From Emydura subglobosa (Eukaryota > Chordata > Testudines > Chelidae), in NCBI GenBank assembly GCA_007922225.1, contig ML679966.1:38903943-38967942 (forward strand): DNA of 64,000 nt, in the 5' to 3' direction. A model generated the notes under the pieces. It saw nothing but the letters and a program-made list of their open reading frames with translations, ran no database searches and was not told the DNA's origin. The position numbers were made by a program, and so were the translations under genes. Positions 23,390 to 35,154 of the stretch are shown in pieces (positions within the stretch are counted from its first letter, which is position 1; each line of letters starts with the position of its first letter).

Positions 23390-24330
23390 TAATGTATGGG
23401 AATTAAGGCAAGTCACCAGGAAGTGATATACCTCGGACATATCCTTTTCAAATACAAGGTAGCAGATGCTTATCTCTTTGTCTGGTCATGTGTGTATTGT
23501 ATGCCTTACAATGGATGCCAATTTGCATACCACGCCAGATACCAGACATGAGACTGCAAAATCTACAAGAGAGAAAACATGCAGAAAAAATCAGTCAGCA
23601 GTGGAGTGTCCTGTTGGACTAAGATCAAAGGATTAGTCTGGTACATTAGGTAATGCAAGGAAACATACAATATCTTTCATTTAAGAAGCTAGTAAACAGT
23701 GTGACTTGTCTCGTGAACAGAAGATCACGGCCAAGCCTAGCTGTAACATGCTGGAAGGACTTTGAGTGAACATTGCTCTATAAGACATGAAAGTTAATTA
23801 TGTCTAGGCTCTAGAATGCATGTTATGGTTTTATTTTATATGTAATCATCTAATACTACTACTTTCTATTACTAGAAGTTATTCTTTGTTAAATAAACTT
23901 GCACTTGTTTTCATTTTAGATGTGTTCTGTGTTAAACAAATTTGTAACTGCTAAGCTGGAGTTAATTGTTCCATTGGGAGCAGGGAATCTGTGAATACTG
24001 TGAGTGTTCAGTGGGGCAAGAGCTGGAACTCCATGGAGACACTTGGAGGGCTCAGAGTGTTTCTATTGCTAAACGGTAGAGGGAGAGAGTGGAGCCTGCA
24101 TAGGCCTAGAGGGGAGTACTTGTGTTGCATGTAGCCAGAGGAGTTGGGCAGCTGCCCCATGGCAGGCACAGACAAGGCTTCCTCATTCTAAGGGCAGATG
24201 GCAGCACCCTGCCTCATAACCTTGTGCACTCCTGGGAAGCATTAAAGGAACCTAAAAGGGGAAGGGAAGATTCAGACTGGTGGGGGAGGAGAGGTGCCTG
24301 AGAGGAAAAGGCAAGTTAGGCTGATATGGG
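23390..24330 (+). mobile_element. Possible LTR or retroelement fragment
   Basis: 23880-24060 resembles the R-U5 part of an LTR: an AATAAA hexamer in 'gttaaataaacttgcacttg' followed by 'gctaagctggagttaattgt' and a G-rich stretch. No TG/CA termini or duplications could be assigned. Tentative. Confidence 0.35.
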
Positions 24331-26072
24331 GGTGCATTCAATGTATGGAGCAAATCTATTCCCCTGCACCCATGCAATTTAAATGGTGCTCTTTAGCCCC
24401 TGCACCAAGCCATTATCCTTCTGATACAAAATTTATTATATTAGGCTGATTTTTCCCCTTGCACTTAAGCATCAGTACTGCTTAGTATGACTCTGATCCA
24501 GCAAAACACTTGTGATGAGGAAAAGGATATTTCTAATTGTTGTTGAGCACCAAGTCATTTTATCCTCAAAATTATTGTAATTAATTGGTCTAGAGAAACA
24601 AGAAATGGTAGGCCAGTTTACTAGTTGTTTCTCTAGCTGTCAACACAAAGATCTGACTCCAACTATTTTAGTCACAGGTTTTTTAACATACCTTTTACAT
24701 ATCTACAGTTCACGATTCAAACTACGCAAAATAATCACAAATATTAACCTTTGTTATTTTATTATTAAAGAAAGGGGAAAAATTGAAACATAAAAGACCG
24801 AATACAAATGACAACCAATAATTACTTCTGTTACAATTTCTTCTGTGTGTCTCTCTGTGAAGAAGTTTTAACAGAGATTACATCACTGAGGCTGAACTGT
24901 CTCTGGAGTATTTTTTTCTCTGAGAAGTTAAGAACAAGGTGGTATTTCCCAAAATTAATGTGAGTCCAGTCTTAGTGTCTATTAGAAAACTCAAGCAGTT
25001 TATAAATGCATAAAATAATTTTGTTTCAGGGCAGATGAGTCATGTAGGTTACTAGGAACAACAAACAATTTATAACTGGGCAAAGTAAACAGTCTTAACT
25101 AAATCCTGTAAAATTAAAGTAAGTATTTAAATCACTTATTTTGAACAAGTCATTTAAGAAGCTGTCTTAAGCCATGTCAATTAATGAACATTAAGAATTT
25201 TAAACCTAATTAAATCCTGCTATTTCTCTGTTTATCAGTGTTTATCTCCTGCCTCTTTTTCAGGAATACGTAGTCTAACTATTTCATGATTAACAGGAGA
25301 AACTGATAATATCTTAAATTGCAATAGCATTTCAGTAAAATATTACAAGATTTATAATCTAACACCTTAATGGTGCTTCTGGTGACTTCCATATCACCAT
25401 ACATAATGAATTGGGGCTATGTCTGTAGAACTTATAAATTCTCATTGATATTGTAAAGTTGTATTTTGAAAAACTACTGTATTATGAGTGCCTATATGTA
25501 TGTGGATCAACCATTGCTGGCAAACTGTGTAGAAGATATGCAACAGAGAGATACAATAGCACGTGCTTAGGGCTTAACAACCCTATGTACCTGCAAACAT
25601 TTGGTACAATGGGTGAGTTGTAGTCTTAGAAAACCAGTTCAGTTGATTCCTCTGAAGGGAGGAGCAATGGAAAGTTGCCAGGAGTAGAACAAAAGAGACC
25701 AGTTGACCATGAGGTGTTTAAATAAAGAAACACACAGGAATAGGAGCAACAGGAAGAGGAGGTGTGGAGGAGGAGAGAGAAAGGTCTCAGAAGACAGATA
25801 AGGGAGACAGGTGTGGAGAGAGATCAGCTAGCATATAATAGGCTGCATGAGGAGGGGCCACTCTGCCTGCTTGACTTCCTGGACCCAGATGTTTCCCAAG
25901 GACTCCTCTTGAAAGGGCAAAATAGAAAATGTTTGTGTTTTCAAATGGCTTAAACAATACTTATTTTATGTTCCCATTTTTCCCTCATTAACAGAATTTT
26001 TAAATAAAATGCCCTCTCATGATCTTTATGGTTAAATTTAACAAACAGGAAAAGCTTAGCCCCACAGGAGTG
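24331..26072. other. Intronic sequence, purine-rich patch at 25735-25830
   Basis: Mostly AT-rich with no recognised feature. A G/A-rich patch near 25735-25830 ('gaagaggaggtgtggaggag') stands out in composition only. Confidence 0.4.
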
Positions 26073-26408
26073 GGGACCTGAGACTAGTCTTCAAATATGC
26101 TAAAGGCTGTTATAATAGAATAACAATCAATTGTTCTCCTTGAGCACTGAAGGTAGAACAAAAAGTAATAGGGTTAATCAGTGGCAAGGGAGATTTAGTT
26201 TTAGTATTACAAAAGCCTTTTTAACTATAAGGATATAATTAAATGCTGAAATAGGTTACCAAGGGAGGTTTTGAAATCCCAGTCATTGGAGGTTTAAGAA
26301 CAGATTAGACAAACTCCTGTCATGGATGATATAGGTATACATGGTCCTGTGTCCGGGGATGGGGGGAGTGGACTAGATGACCTCTAGAGGTTCCTTTGAA
26401 CCCTACAT
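26073..26408 (+). mobile_element. CR1 LINE 3'-end fragment, sense
   Basis: It reads 'gacctgagactagtcttcaa', 'aaggctgttataatagaata', 'ggttaccaagggaggttttg' and 'gactagatgacctctagagg', the standard order of the CR1 3' untranslated region. It aligns in order with 47880-48223. 5'-truncated. Confidence 0.88.
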
Positions 26409-28399
26409 TTCTTTGATTTTTCTTTAGCTTTAAAATAATCTCCCATCATTTAATTATGATGTCCTTGAGCTTTTCACATTCATTCCTACCATTTTTCAGT
26501 CTTGTACAAGTCTTTGTGAAGTTTAGTAAAAATATAAAATCAAATAAAGTTTTACATTTTTAAGATGCCAGATATATAAGCTTCTATAAGGTTTAATATT
26601 TTAAAAGAACTTTCACAAATATTATAATGTATGCATATATCCTAATTAGAATGCTTCCTTTTCATTTTAAAGGTTAGCCTGATTATTCTTGATAGCTTTA
26701 TTATCAGGTCTGCTATAGAAAGGAAAAGAACATTTTCAAATGAACAGAGGTTGCATGCATATGCATTTTAATTTCTACCCAAAAACAGTGAGTTTCTCTC
26801 CCAAAGCATTGAAATCAGACAAGGGTGTCTAGCACTGTATTAAAAATACTATTTTCGAGTGAGACAATTAAAAGAGTAACCTTCAAACTTGTTCTGTGAC
26901 TTTGTCTCTTATCAGTCATGCAAATGTCAGAGTCATAATGTGAATAGGCAAGAAGGCTTTGAATTGTCAATAGAAGAAGCTTCCTCTTTGAGGTTATATT
27001 TGCTGGAACCAAAAAGATAACACTATTATCAGTGTTTTTATAGTGTAACCAATTTCCCATTGCATATACTGAAATGTAGTTTTTAATACAGTTCAGATTT
27101 TAGTATAATGATAAATATTTCACATTTCCAAAATAAATCCCAAATGTTGCTGTCAGTCCAGGTGAAGTGTGAACTTCAACTTTGATCATATACAAATATT
27201 TCTATGAACAATCTTTCATTGTTCAAACAGATGTCTAACTCTTTTAAAGAAACCAACATTAAATGTGTATTTGTTTTGGCGAAGCATATATTAAACTGTC
27301 AGCTTTCTTTTACGAGATTGTTCTGTAAATTTTAGTGCTTGGATACAGACTTCCTTATGGAACCAACGTTGTCTTCCTGTATAACATAAAAATATAATAA
27401 TAAGACTGCAATTTGAGTTTTCAACTACGAGTTTTAAGCTTTTGTAGGTAAGCTATTCAAACTTTATAATTTAACTGCTGACTATATATGCCCAGAGTGC
27501 GTTTAAACCAGACTGTAGGGACTTGGGGTTTTTTTCTTCCTAAAGTGTACTTTTTAATTTCTTGATTTAGTTCATCTAATGCACAAAGTATTTTAGAATG
27601 CCTTTAAAATACTATTGAATACTACATGAAAACAGATAAGCCATAATTAATTTTAAATTAGTGAAGTGTTTGAGCCATGAACATATTTATCATGACTGTT
27701 AAAGAGCCAATCCTATTCACTGTGCACAGCATGGATATATGGGATTAGCACAAGAAAAGCACACGGGGGCTGTTCTGTGGCGACTACTGTATCCCTTAGG
27801 ATTTCAAAAGCCCTCATTGCCATTCTTCAGAACTGTGGATCCACTTTTTATGCTCCCAAAGCAGTTTTGCATAGAATCCTCCTGTTGCACTGTAAGGTGT
27901 TCAGGCCAAATCAGACCAGTTTTGCTGCCTTTGGTTTCCATGCCCCCAGGATTGGAGAGGACAATATTTACCCTTAAAAGACCAGTAGAGTATATGATTA
28001 ATCTGCTGATGTTTTCATTCTGAAAAAATGAATTATTCTCCTTGATTCAAGAAATCATTCCCATTCAGGAAAGATACTTAAATGATTTCTTGGATTGGAA
28101 TCATAGTTCTGTTATATGGTTTTTATTGTGGCCTTTGATTAAATTCAATAAAGTTAAAGTAAATTATTCTGTAATTATTTAGGCTCACAGTTAAGGTAGT
28201 CTTATACAAGTGTAGTACAGGCGAGACTTGATATTTTCTCTAAGGGTACATTTATACATGCATGCTTTCCAGGTACTTGTCTGTGTACTTTAGCACATGT
28301 ACCTTGTACCCACACTTAGTGTCCACATATGCTATGCTGGGCACAGGTATACTTTGCATACAGGCATATACCCGTGTCCCCACTGTCCCTTTTTGGTAT
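26409..28399. other. Intronic sequence, nothing recognised
   Basis: AT-rich. Open frames at 26815-27060 (-) and 27739-28023 (+) have no recognised domain or splice context. 28241-28399 may be leader of the Harbinger relic. Confidence 0.4.
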
Positions 28400-29037
28400 G
28401 GAATGGTAGTGCTACCATTTTACCAATGGTATCGCAGAGTCCTTTATGTCACAGGAGATACCCTGGGAACTGCCTTGCTGCATGTTGTTTCACACATTTG
28501 TCAACAGCAGCTCCCAGTGATCTCTCTTCTGCCAAACTGCATTGAAAACATGGATCAAGTCCATGACGATATGTTTCCGCTCCTGCTACTGCTCATGGGA
28601 CAAATGTTCATGCACTCTAGTCCTAGATACTGGATGGAATGGGTCTGGAAAAATTAGAGACTCCAAGACGGCTGATTGAGAGGTTAAATGAAAATTGAAT
28701 GGTGACCCTTGGAACAGATGTGTTGAATTCCAGGATTGCAACAGTATGCTCATGAGTGAACTGCCGCTTCTGGCCCCAGAAAACCAGCCTGTGTAGTGGG
28801 ACCACATAGTCTTGGAAACCTGGAATGACAATCAGTGACTGCAGAACTTCTGAGTGAGGATCTTCATGGAATTGTGTGAGCAATTTGCACCAACCCTCCA
28901 GCATCAGTTCACTTGTTTATGGAAACCCATACCTGTAGAGAAGTGGGTGGGTATTGCCCTTTAGATGCTGGCAATTCCTGATAGCTACTGGGTGGTTCAG
29001 GTTTGGGAATTCAACTGTCGGGTGGTGGTTATACAGG
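28400..29037 (+). mobile_element. PIF/Harbinger transposase relic (N-terminal part)
   Basis: One plus frame from 28797 to 29036 holds 80 codons with only three stops. It reads WDHIVLETWNDNQ, then FMELCEQFAPTL, CLWKPIPVEKWVGIAL and MLAIPDSYWVV. This matches the order seen in vertebrate Harbinger transposases before the catalytic DDE domain (WWD..VL..WDD..W..NFRM, F..LC..L.P, PIPVEKRVAIALWKLATPDSYRSV-type). Upstream, CRFWPQKTS in another frame fits the preceding motif and implies a 1-nt frameshift near 28790. The match stops abruptly where the LTR begins at 29038, so the DDE part is missing. A dead transposase gene. Confidence 0.78.
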
Positions 29038-29905
29038 TGTGACATTCCCCTCTGCAATCTGGACTGGCATACTGCTGTGTCACCTCAATCCCTCACTCTT
29101 GGAGTCTGTATTACACTTCCTCTGCTGTGTGAAGCCCCACTCCTGGGTCAGCCCATGCACAGTCTACAGAAAGCAGTGAGTGAGTGCCTCTAGCCAGCCA
29201 CTCATGGGATTATGCAATGGTATGACCCCAGCCAAAATCCACAGTTGCAGATGCAACGCTACAGGAACTGCTGTCTTACAATGTTCAGTGCTGCCCACTG
29301 CACCCTGAAAGCTCATTGGTTCATCAATTTATCAAAGAAATTAATATGCACCAGCCTTGTAACTTCAAATGGAGTCTTAACACACCTTAAACTAAATGCA
29401 CTGCTTTAGATAAACCAAAAAACAAATTTATTAACTACGGAAAGATTTTAAGTGTTATAAGTCAGAGGAAAATATGTCAAATTTGATCAAGATAAACAAA
29501 AAGCAAATTGCATACTAAGCTAAGTTTGACACTTTCAGCAATCTTACAACTCAGATGATTCTCACCCACAAACTGCCTGGATTACTTCAGACAGGCCCTC
29601 CCCTTATGATCAGCACTTCAGTTGCTTGATGGTGTTTGTAGATGGAGGTGGAAGAGAGAGATTGCAAAATGTCTCTCCTTTTTAACATGTTGCTTTGTCC
29701 CCTTCTGGGGTCTTAACACCCCCCCTCCTTTTGGGGTCAGGTATGGCTTCCTCCATACCCGAGTCAGTGAGTATCCCCTTATCGATGCTAAGGCTAGTCC
29801 ATTGTTCCTGGAAGAGCTGGTTTGTTTTATATATGCCTTAATGAGGCGTGAACTGCCTCTCCGCTCTTGGAGGGTTTTGCCTGACTTTGCTTGAAGCTAT
29901 GAAGC
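29038..29905. mobile_element. LTR copy B, 3'-truncated, abutting the Harbinger relic
   Basis: It starts TGTGACATTCCCCTCTGC and runs parallel to copy A (5142-6224) in the same orientation. Shared blocks include 'ccactcatgggattatgca', 'aaagctcattggttcatcaa', 'gcaccagccttgtaacttc', 'cactgctttagata' and 'cttatcgatgctaaggctag'. Similarity fades at about 29905, so roughly the last 200 bp of the LTR is absent. The left junction cuts the Harbinger transposase frame. Confidence 0.83.
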
Positions 29906-32479
29906 AACAAATCTGAAGAACCAGCTTAAATTTCTGCTGCACTAAAAATTTGCTGAATTATGTTTACAGGACTGGGAGGCAATTTGAGAGGAAATTGATA
30001 GTATTCTAAGCTAGTAGACAGAGTTTTCATGGAAGAGGAACAGAAAACCACAGAAAACATCCACCCACCCCCTAACTATCCTGTCTCACTAGGAAGTCTG
30101 TCTTCTGTGTCCAGAAAATAGCATTGAAAAGGGACAGAGAGTCATATTGTAAGTGTATTTTACTCCCTGAATTTGAAACAGTCACAGTGAGGAAGGACGG
30201 CTATGATATTCCTCGGACATCCCAATGGTTCCTTTCCCAGACCCAGGGCACCTGAACACAAGCAACCAAACACCCTTGCCCGCCCCCCTTCATCTCAGAT
30301 ACCATTTATTAGAGGAAGAAAATATGGGGGGAGGAAGGGGAGTAGTGTTGGTTCTTTGTAGAAGTATCATTAAAAAAAAAAAATTCTATCCTTTCAGAAA
30401 CCGCTTGCTCACTTCTTTCCTTTCCCTCTGTCCATGTGGCCCAGGGATTATTGCTGCCATAGCGCTGGTCAAGAATTGCACAGACATAAGGGCATAGTGA
30501 CTACTCATTAGTAATCTGTTATAGCTTCCACTAAATGTTCATGGGATGTTCATGGGATTTCTATAAGATCATTGATTTACAGCCATGTTTTTCTTGAGCC
30601 CATGTCAGGGTGCAGCAGGGTGGCTTCAGGCATGTATTATTGAAGCAAGAGAGGATATTTCCTTAGAGCATGAGGGTGTATTGTAACTTAACAGCCTTGG
30701 GTTCTGGTTCTTGCAGTGGCTTGGATTACTCCTCAGGCTTCTCATGGGAGGCTTCCTCAACTGAGTCTGCCAAGTAGAGGTGTAGAATCGCATGCCCTTC
30801 TTCTTCGAGTCCACTGGGATATCCTCCAGGATTTCCTCCAAGTTCCCTGCTGCCTTGTTGCCCTGTCACTCATCAGCATCCCATCATATGATGAAACCAG
30901 AAATGTTGATGGGGGGGATCATGAGTCAGAAAGTAAGCAGAGAAAGAATGGCTGCAAGATTTACATTTTTCTCCCATTGGCTGAATGGTGGCAAACCTAG
31001 GACAAACTAGAATAGATTTTTAAGCCAACGTATGTATGGAAGCCAAGTGATTTATTACAAAAAAAGTAACATAAAGGAAATTCTAGACACGAAAACTGGA
31101 TTATGCTTCAATTCACATTATTAAATTCATGTGAATAACTAAGGGGAAAGAACCTGAACACATTTTTGCAATTTTAGGGAAGTTAGGAAATTTAAAAGTT
31201 AAATTTGCAATTACTCAATCAAAATTATTAAACACAATGGAAATGCAGAGTCAGATTGAAGACTAAGTATTTCGCCTATTATTCAGCTTCTCTTTCTGTT
31301 CTTCCACTTAAGTAAGCATGATTTAAAATCTTTCTTGAAACACTCTCCAAAGCCAGACAAACATGCATCAGAAAATAACTCAGACAGCAGTGGTTTAATT
31401 AAGCTTTTCCATTATAGAAGACAAAAATCTTTTGCAAGTCATGTAGTGAAGATCTTCATTATAGTCGCAAGTACATAAGGGAGAAACAACTGTATCCAAA
31501 ATGTTGAAACAAAAAGGCTAAATAGTTTCAGTAGTAATATTTTAACTTATAAAATTAAAAACCATCTTCTTAAAATTGTGGTATTTTTAAATTAGTTACA
31601 TGAGCAATTGCAAATTTTAAATTGTTAACAAAAAAAGCCAAAACCAAACATAACTTACCTGATTTGAAGGACATTCTAGAGATAGCGATCAAGGAACCAG
31701 TATCATGAATGTTGAATTAGGATAGGGATAGGAATGAGACATACTGAAATATTTGGAATGAATTCTTTCCAGCAGTGCAACATCATTATTCTTCAGTGAT
31801 TCTAATCTGCATTGCCTGATGAACATAGGATGTGGAATTTGATGTCAATATATTGATCTATGACGCTAGAAAGTATTTTAGGGAAAACACCAATTCCAGA
31901 ATAAAATCTGTACAGCATTCATTTTTGGAATAATATCTATCGTCTTCTTCTGATCCTATATATTTTTGTTTAAAATTTAACAGCTTTGGCATGCTGCTGC
32001 ATGACATTTTTACTTTTTTAAAATTTTGTTACTTACGTAAAAAGTAGCATTTGTTTATTAAGCATTGATATTAAATATACAATCATTATATTGTAATGTA
32101 TGTAGCACACAGACAGAAAATATCAAGGGATGGATTTTCAATCCTGGCCCTCCTGTTGTGCATATGAAATTTCATTTATATCTATATGTGTTCCTGCTTT
32201 GCAAATGCAAACTCTTATGTATTCACTTCAGAAATTCTTAATATTTGCACATGACAAATGTTAAAGTATCTAAAGGGCACATAGTATTGATTATTTCTGC
32301 AAGTATTCATGCAAATAGGTCAGGTGAAAGCCAGAATAAAAATTTGCCATTAAATATTTTCACATGATTAACTGAATAAACAATGAAAGGATATTTAGGT
32401 TTCTGAAGAATACTGTGGTATTTATTTGTGTAATTGTTTTGTATGTATGTCCGAGTTATGAACCTCTGTCCCTAATTCA
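29906..32479. other. Intronic sequence; unassigned open frame at 30626-30841
   Basis: No recognised exon. A minus open frame at 30626-30841 contains EEILEDIPVDSKKKGMRFY, which I cannot assign; it lacks splice sites or a continuing reading frame and could be a repeat remnant. The remainder is AT-rich intron. Confidence 0.35.
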
Positions 32480-33069
32480 TAAATTATATTTTGTAACTAA
32501 TGGAGGGCAGTGGGCTTTAGGAAAGAAACTCTTCCCAGACAGCCTGGAAACACTGGATGAAACTAGTTGCATAGGAGTTTACTTAGTGAAAAGTACAGGG
32601 TACAGACAAGAGAAGGCACAGCAAGTTTAAATGCCCCAGAAAAGGGGCTAGATTTAAAAGAGTGCAGAGACAGGTATGAAGGCCCTGGTGAGGGTAGACA
32701 GACAGTTCTGCAGGACTCTTTTTGCTAAGCCACGAGAAGGAGATAAGTTTTCTTTAGAAACCCGAGCAGAGGTTTGGACTTAAAGGAGCCCAAGAGGGGC
32801 TGAAGGGAGAAGGCATCCTCAGGAAGGGCTGAATCCAACTTTAGCCAGAGAATTGGAAGGCTTTTGTTTGTGTTTATTTGAATTTGAATACCTGAGAAGG
32901 GGTTCATTCATTTTACAACAGTGTGACTTGGCTGGAAGGCTGGGCCACTGAAGACCTATCCATTGAGGTCAACAGCCTCCAGGGGGTGTCAGGAATGGGG
33001 GGTGGGAGAGAGACTGCAGCATCACACCCAGCTGACAAGAGGCACTTGCTAGAGTTGAGAGTCCTGTCA
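32480..33069 (+). mobile_element. Possible LTR 3' part ending CTGTCACA
   Basis: The segment includes 'gcacagcaagtttaaatgcc', 'ctgagaaggggttcattcat', 'tttacaacagtgtgacttgg' and 'aaggctgggccactgaagac' and ends gagagtcctgtcaca. A CA end preceded by TGTCA would pair with TGTGA-starting LTRs, such as the fragments at 37406 and 39312. The start cannot be placed and no target duplication was found. Confidence 0.45.
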
Positions 33070-34261
33070 CACACATCCAATGGGCTAATATTTTAAAATA
33101 GTACTGTTGAAGAAACAAAATGTGGGGCTTTTTTTTTTTTCAGTTCTGTAATTCAACTATTTGGTAATGGTGTTTAGACCCTATTAGTATCAACTAATAG
33201 ATACTGCTTGGAGTTGTTCCATCTGTGAAGTGGGTTTCTTTGAGGGTGCCGTACAGTAATCCATACATCTTCCCGGTGGAGATTTGTTGTTGGTTTTTTG
33301 TTTGTTTTTATTAGCTGGGTTAAGTATCTTAATTATAGTCTTGTGATTCTTTTGGTGATATTGCTGTGCTAAAACAGCAGCCTCTACTAAAGAGAAACTG
33401 TAATGTTTGATTCATCTACCTGTCACTTGTGGAGAAATGGAGAACCCATTCATATGGGTAAATGGAGCTAATCTCTAAGAAATTCATTTTGCAGGTAGGA
33501 GAAATCCTTTTTAGCACTATTGTGTTAATGTTCACTTTGGCCTTTGAACCAAAGGCTTATTTGCTGATTGGACTCTTCATTCTTAACTATTTCTAAACTC
33601 AGACTTCCTCGTGGAAATGCACTTTAGGAGTTAAGAAAGTGCTGGTTTTATGCATTTTGAGCATTATAAACAGTAACTGTATTTGACTTTTGGTATCTGT
33701 GGAATATGTTTAAACTGATCCCCCCCCCCCCCTTTCTAATGTTGGGCTAAAAAGTTGGTCCATGTCCTTCTTATCATTCTTCTACAGTTCCATAGTGTGT
33801 AGATAAATACATTCTCAGATTCTGTTAACGATGGATTTTAATATGACAGGTTTTACTACAGTATGTACAAGTTTCTCACATGAACGAGCAGTTGAGAACA
33901 CTTTACACGTCTACAGAACTTAAAAAACAAATTAATTTGGCTTCAGATAAATTCAATTTTTTTCCAAAATGTACAAAATGTTTCTATATTCTATGGGTTA
34001 TCCCCTTCTAGGCAGTAATTTTTATGGTCATCCTGATCTGGTTGAGCTATCACTCTGACTATTTCCAGACAATCTTGAACTAGTGGCTGAATGTGAGTAA
34101 ATAGGTGATAGTGCTGAATAGGGATAGAATTTTTCTGAGAGAGATTTTCATGGTTTCACTGATTTCCTTAGTATTTTTTTTCCTGATAAATTAAAATCTG
34201 ATTGGAAATGGTGTTGCTGATAGCAATATTATGTTTGGGTTGTCTGTATAGTGTTCTGGAA
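33070..34261. other. Intronic sequence with T13 and C14 runs
   Basis: A T run at 33128-33140 and a C run at 33720-33733 are the only distinctive features. Confidence 0.45.
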
Positions 34262-34616
34262 TAGATTACTATATTCCAAGGCCAGAAGGGGCCATCGGGA
34301 TCATCTACTAGTCTGACCTCCTGTGTAATATAGGCCATAGAACTTCCTCAAAATAATTCCTAGAGCATATCCTTTCAGAAAAGCATCCAAACTTGATTTA
34401 AAAGCCCTCAGCGATAAAGAAGCTACCACAACCTTTGGTAAGTTGTTCCACTGGATAATTTCTCTCACTGTTAAAAATGTATGTTTTATTTCCCATATGA
34501 ATTTATCTAGCTTCAACTTCCAGCCATTAGATCACATTATATCTTTCTCTGCTAGATTGACGAACCCATTATTAAATGTACCCATGTAGGTACTTGTAGA
34601 CTACTCAAGTCACCCC

Positions 34617-34621
34617 ATAAC
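34617..34621. repeat. Left target-site duplication ATAAC
   Basis: ATAAC precedes the TGTTAG start of the LTR and recurs exactly at 35150-35154. Confidence 0.78.
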
Positions 34622-35149
34622 TGTTAGAAATAACAAACAGGTTGTCCCTAGGGCGGATTGGGGTGATGGCTGCCCTTTACTGCCTGTTCATTCCACCTTG
34701 ACGCCGCGAGTGAACGATGAGGGGATTACTCTACAATTCTTTTATCCATAACAGTATGTAAATGTATACATTTACAGCAACTCCCCATAGACCCTTATTT
34801 GGTCACATTAACAACTATAAAATTAATACAATTATACCCGCTCCTCTTTATTGTTTACAGAATTACCTTACAGAGCACAGGTGCATACCTTGAACGTAGT
34901 ATGCAAGGGAGGAAAAGAAGATAATGTTTTCTTCCCACCAAAGGCCTTGCACAGCAGGGGAGATAGTTATTTTGTTAGCCTCATTCCCTGCACAGATGGC
35001 CAGAAAGGGAGGAAAAGAAGAGAGATAATACAACTCTAACGAAAATTCATACCAATTAACAGAAACAAGGTTTGCCCGTGCCATTAATCCTGTTCCCTGT
35101 AGGTTAGGCTTGACCATTTGTCAAGCTTTTAACTCTTTCTTCTCCTACA
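34622..35149. mobile_element. Solo LTR (528 bp) inserted in the CR1 element
   Basis: It begins TGTTAGAAATAAC and ends TTCTTCTCCTACA (TG...CA termini) between exact 5-bp repeats ATAAC. The CR1 sequence is continuous across the insertion: antisense CR1 '...ctcaagtcaccccataac' resumes with 'ataaccttttctttgttaag'. It contains no coding sequence. Different from the 5142/29038 family. The superfamily (ERV or Ty3/gypsy) cannot be settled from a solo LTR. Confidence 0.87.
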
Positions 35150-35154
35150 ATAAC
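35150..35154. repeat. Right target-site duplication ATAAC
   Basis: Exact copy of 34617-34621. Confidence 0.78.

Noticed and set aside
30626..30841. Minus frame containing ILEDIPVDSKKKG as a gene fragment
   Set aside because: I could not assign it to a family, and there are no splice sites or continuing frame; left as unassigned.
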